DNA of 9,302 nucleotides from contig JAOUHR010000048.1 of assembly GCA_029884515.1 (NCBI GenBank), positions 1 to 9,302 of the forward strand. The letters are read 5' to 3'. Below, one piece after another: positions 7,419-9,302 of the stretch. The translations under genes and the position numbers were made by a program. The notes below the pieces were generated by a model. That model ran no database searches. It saw only the letters and a list, made by a program, of their open reading frames with translations, and was not told where the DNA came from. Position 1 is the first letter of the stretch; every line of letters begins with the position of its first letter. This DNA comes from Gemmatimonadota bacterium. Its GTDB lineage: Bacteria > Gemmatimonadota > Gemmatimonadetes > Gemmatimonadales > Gemmatimonadaceae.

Positions 7419-8252
7419 GTGCGGGTGAGGTTCATCGCGACGTCCGCGACGAGCCGGGTCGGCGCGGTGGGCTGGGTGCTCAGCCTGGCGTTCCACGCCG
7501 CCGTGGTCGTGGCGTACAATGTCAGCGCCAACGCCGCGGAGCGGGCGGGCCCCATCGAAGAGCCGCTGCCGCAGGCGCTCACGTTCCTCGTGCCGCCGAG
7601 CGCGAGCCCGGATCAGCCGGTGTCCTCACTCGGCTACCAGGAGCCGGGCGGTGCCCAAGGGGACCCCGCGGGTGAGGCGGCGGCGGAGCGGGAGCGCCTC
7701 GACGCGCTGGCGCGGCAGCGCGGACGAGCCGACTCGATCGCGGCCGCCGAAGCCGCCGCGGAGGCCGCGCGACTCGCGGCCGCCGCCGAGGCCGCGTCCG
7801 CCGCCCCGTCCATTCCGGCCGACGTGTTCATGGAGATCGAGGTCGACTCGGCAGCGGAGCGCCATCCCGATAGTGCGGCGCCCGCCTATCCCCCCGACAT
7901 GATGCTCCTCGGGATCGAGGGCTACGTCGCCGTTCGCTTCGTGGTGGACACGACCGGGATGATCGATCTCTCGAGCGTGCGGATCATTGAGGAATCGCGG
8001 CCGGAGTTCGCTCAGGCCGTGCGCGAGGCGCTGCCGCGGATGCGTTTCCGCCCGGCACGTCGGGGAGCCGTCCCCGTTCGGCAACTGGCCGAGCAGCTCT
8101 TCCGGTTCCAGATCAAGACCGCCACGCCACCGCCCGCGACACCGGCCACTCCTCCCGTCAAGCCGCCGAGCAGGCTGCCCGTCCGGCGGCCTGCCGAGGC
8201 AACCGCGCAGCCCGTCGGCGCGGTCAGCGCTTCCCGAGCTTCTGTCGCGTGA
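7419..8252 (+). CDS. Energy transducer TonB-like protein
   Basis: 277 residues from GTG. Inner-membrane anchored periplasmic protein expected to pass ExbB/ExbD proton-motive energy to outer-membrane receptors. One transmembrane helix at about 14-34 contains SLAFH (Ser22, His26), the S-x3-H pattern of TonB (E. coli S16/H20). Residues 45-85 are Pro-containing linker; 86-130 are an Ala/Glu/Arg-rich probable helix with coiled-coil character. The TonB C-terminal domain spans about 157-231 (YPPDMMLLGIEGYVAVRFVVD, FAQAVREALPRMRFRPA, VPVRQL). Residues 232-277 form a Pro/Arg/Ala-rich tail beyond the domain, whereas TonB proteins normally end near the domain and keep the Pro-rich part before it. No exbB or exbD is nearby. 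The last 29 bases overlap the convergent TPR gene. It has no visible link to the catabolic block. Confidence 0.85.
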   Translation: MRVRFIATSATSRVGAVGWVLSLAFHAAVVVAYNVSANAAERAGPIEEPLPQALTFLVPPSASPDQPVSSLGYQEPGGAQGDPAGEAAAERERLDALARQRGRADSIAAAEAAAEAARLAAAAEAASAAPSIPADVFMEIEVDSAAERHPDSAAPAYPPDMMLLGIEGYVAVRFVVDTTGMIDLSSVRIIEESRPEFAQAVREALPRMRFRPARRGAVPVRQLAEQLFRFQIKTATPPPATPATPPVKPPSRLPVRRPAEATAQPVGAVSASRASVA

Positions 8253-9099
8253 ACGCGCGGGCGTAGACGTTCGGCGGGTTGCTGCCGGACGACATCTCGA
8301 AGGCCCTCTCGTAGAGCTCCTTCGCCTTCGCCGCGTCCCCCTTCTTCTCGTAGGTCATGCCCAGCAGGACCACCTGGAAGGGGTCGTTCCGGAGCAGTTC
8401 CACCGACTTCGTGAGTTCGCGCTCGGCCGTCGCGACGTCGCCCATGTAGAGCGCGACGTAGCCCACGAGGTAGGGGAAGTACTGCTCCTGCGCCTTGGCC
8501 ATCTCGGGGTCGCTGTCGAGCGCGTGGCGCGCCTCGGCGATGTGCCGCTTGGCCGCGGCCTCGTCCCCGCGACGGGCGGAGATCCGGGCGAGCCCGTGCG
8601 CGAGCCGGAAGTCCCACAGGCTCCTCGGATGCGTGCGCGGCGCGGGCTCCATGTTCCCAAGGTCGCTTCCGCGCCGGTACATGCGCTCGGCCTCGTCGAT
8701 CGCGCCGGCGTCGATGCACACACGTGCGGCCTCGTTGGCCATCTCCCCCTCTTGATAGTGCGCGTTCTGCGGCTCCTCGGCACGCCGGGTGACCCAGTAC
8801 GCGATCACCTGCTCCTCGAGCGCGATGGTGCGCGCGCAGTCGCCGTCGTAGCCGTACGACATGGCGAGGCGGCGCTGCGCGGATGCCCTCGCGGCGGGGT
8901 CCGGCGCATTGTCGATCAGCGCCTGGAAGATCGCGCGCGCCTGCGCGTGCTGGCCTTCGGCGTCGAGCCGTTGTGCCTGGCGCAGGCTGTCGGCGCGCGG
9001 GGAGGGCGTGCCGCGCTGCTGCTGGGCGGCGAGCGGAGCCCCAGGTGCGAAGGTGACCAGGGCGAACAGGGCGAGGGCGGAGGGGAGGATGCGGGGCAT
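8224..9099 (-). CDS. Exported tetratricopeptide-repeat protein
   Basis: 291 residues. An N-terminal signal peptide (Arg3, hydrophobic core to residue 19, APLAAQQQ with cleavage near 24-25) indicates export to the periplasm or cell surface. The rest is helical with degenerate TPR pairs. The clearest are at about 37-66 (ADSLRQAQRLDAEGQHAQARAIF) and 241-270 (FQVVLLGMTYEKKGDAAKAK), with others at about 119-145 (AIDEAERMY), 164-195 and 210-237 (GYVALYMGDVATAERELTKS). Two cysteines (88, 128) could form a disulphide. TPR proteins are scaffolds, and the partner is unknown. The ATG at 9099 is chosen because it starts the signal peptide; the in-frame ATG at 9159 would put 20 polar residues ahead of it. 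Only weak purines precede it. The stop is inside the tail of the convergent TonB-like gene. No specific function can be assigned. Confidence 0.85.
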   Translation of the reverse strand: MPRILPSALALFALVTFAPGAPLAAQQQRGTPSPRADSLRQAQRLDAEGQHAQARAIFQALIDNAPDPAARASAQRRLAMSYGYDGDCARTIALEEQVIAYWVTRRAEEPQNAHYQEGEMANEAARVCIDAGAIDEAERMYRRGSDLGNMEPAPRTHPRSLWDFRLAHGLARISARRGDEAAAKRHIAEARHALDSDPEMAKAQEQYFPYLVGYVALYMGDVATAERELTKSVELLRNDPFQVVLLGMTYEKKGDAAKAKELYERAFEMSSGSNPPNVYARAFTRQKLGKR

Positions 9100-9302
9100 G
9101 GGTTCCGTCCAGGTCGAGGGATGTCCACGATCACGCGGAGCTATCAGCGTTCCCAGCACCGAATGCCGGGGCGCCCGCGCAGATACGTGTTAGAAGGAAG
9201 CTACGTTCCCCGCCGTGCGAACGCTGGCAGCGCGGCGCTAGTTTCCGTGCACGACCTTTCACCGCCAACGCCCCGTGAAGACCACCAGCCGGTTCGACTC
9301 GC
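9100..9302. other. Right-edge region without a confident gene
   Basis: This is the upstream region of the TPR gene. TAGTTT (9239-9244) resembles a plus-strand -10, and GTG 9275 could start a protein reading MKTTSRFDS to the edge, but nine codons prove nothing. An alternative frame from ATG 9121 also stays open for 60 codons to the edge and does not look like a recognisable protein. CAGCGTTC (9145-9152) and GAACGCTG (9219-9226) are an 8-base inverted pair, possibly half-sites of a regulator between divergent genes. TAGCTT on the minus strand (9203-9198) is a weak -10 candidate for the TPR gene. Confidence 0.3.

Noticed and set aside
9121..9302. Plus-strand frame from ATG 9121 open to the window edge (60 codons)
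   Set aside because: It overlaps the promoter side of the TPR gene, has no properly spaced Shine-Dalgarno and no recognisable protein features. Open frames of this size are common by chance at this GC content.

Overview
The window is a high-GC stretch (third codon positions are mostly G or C) from a Gram-negative-type bacterium. It encodes a TonB energy transducer, an apparent lipoprotein and an exported TPR protein. The gene styles (DUF5118-type metalloprotease lipoprotein, Ala/Pro-rich linkers, TonB-like and TPR proteins) would fit Gemmatimonadota or a related phylum; this assignment is an inference, because no rRNA gene is present.

Left part, minus strand (1-1866): the N-terminal third of a secreted or lipidated DUF5118/DUF5117 zinc metalloprotease runs off the left edge. 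Upstream of it lies a complete DinB-type Y-family DNA polymerase with an intact catalytic triad and a C-terminal clamp-binding motif. dinB is divergent from the next block across 142 bp.

Centre, plus strand (2009-7266): an aromatic amino acid catabolic block. It holds acetoacetyl-CoA synthetase, 4-hydroxyphenylpyruvate dioxygenase (hpd), a homogentisate 1,2-dioxygenase of the short (~390 residue) type (hmgA), and a flavin reductase-like FMN-binding protein. hpd and hmgA overlap by one base (TAATG). Hpd makes homogentisate and HmgA opens its ring. The later steps of the known pathway release fumarate and acetoacetate, and the synthetase can activate that acetoacetate to acetoacetyl-CoA. The two genes between (maleylacetoacetate isomerase and fumarylacetoacetase) are not in the window. 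Both the synthetase and hpd have a conspicuous TATATT -10 element standing out in GC-rich DNA.

Right part (7267-9302): a TonB-type protein on the plus strand, set by an excellent Shine-Dalgarno and a GTG start, has an unusual Pro/Arg-rich tail after the TonB domain. Its 3' end overlaps by 29 bp a convergent minus-strand gene for an exported TPR protein. The last ~200 bp are non-coding as far as can be seen, with a possible start of a further plus-strand gene at the edge.

No tRNA, rRNA, CRISPR array, insertion sequence or phage gene was seen. The window looks like ordinary chromosome. The points worth a second look are the apparent leaderless promoters, the structured intergenic elements, the divergent HmgA metal-site spacing, the linked flavin reductase, and the TonB architecture.
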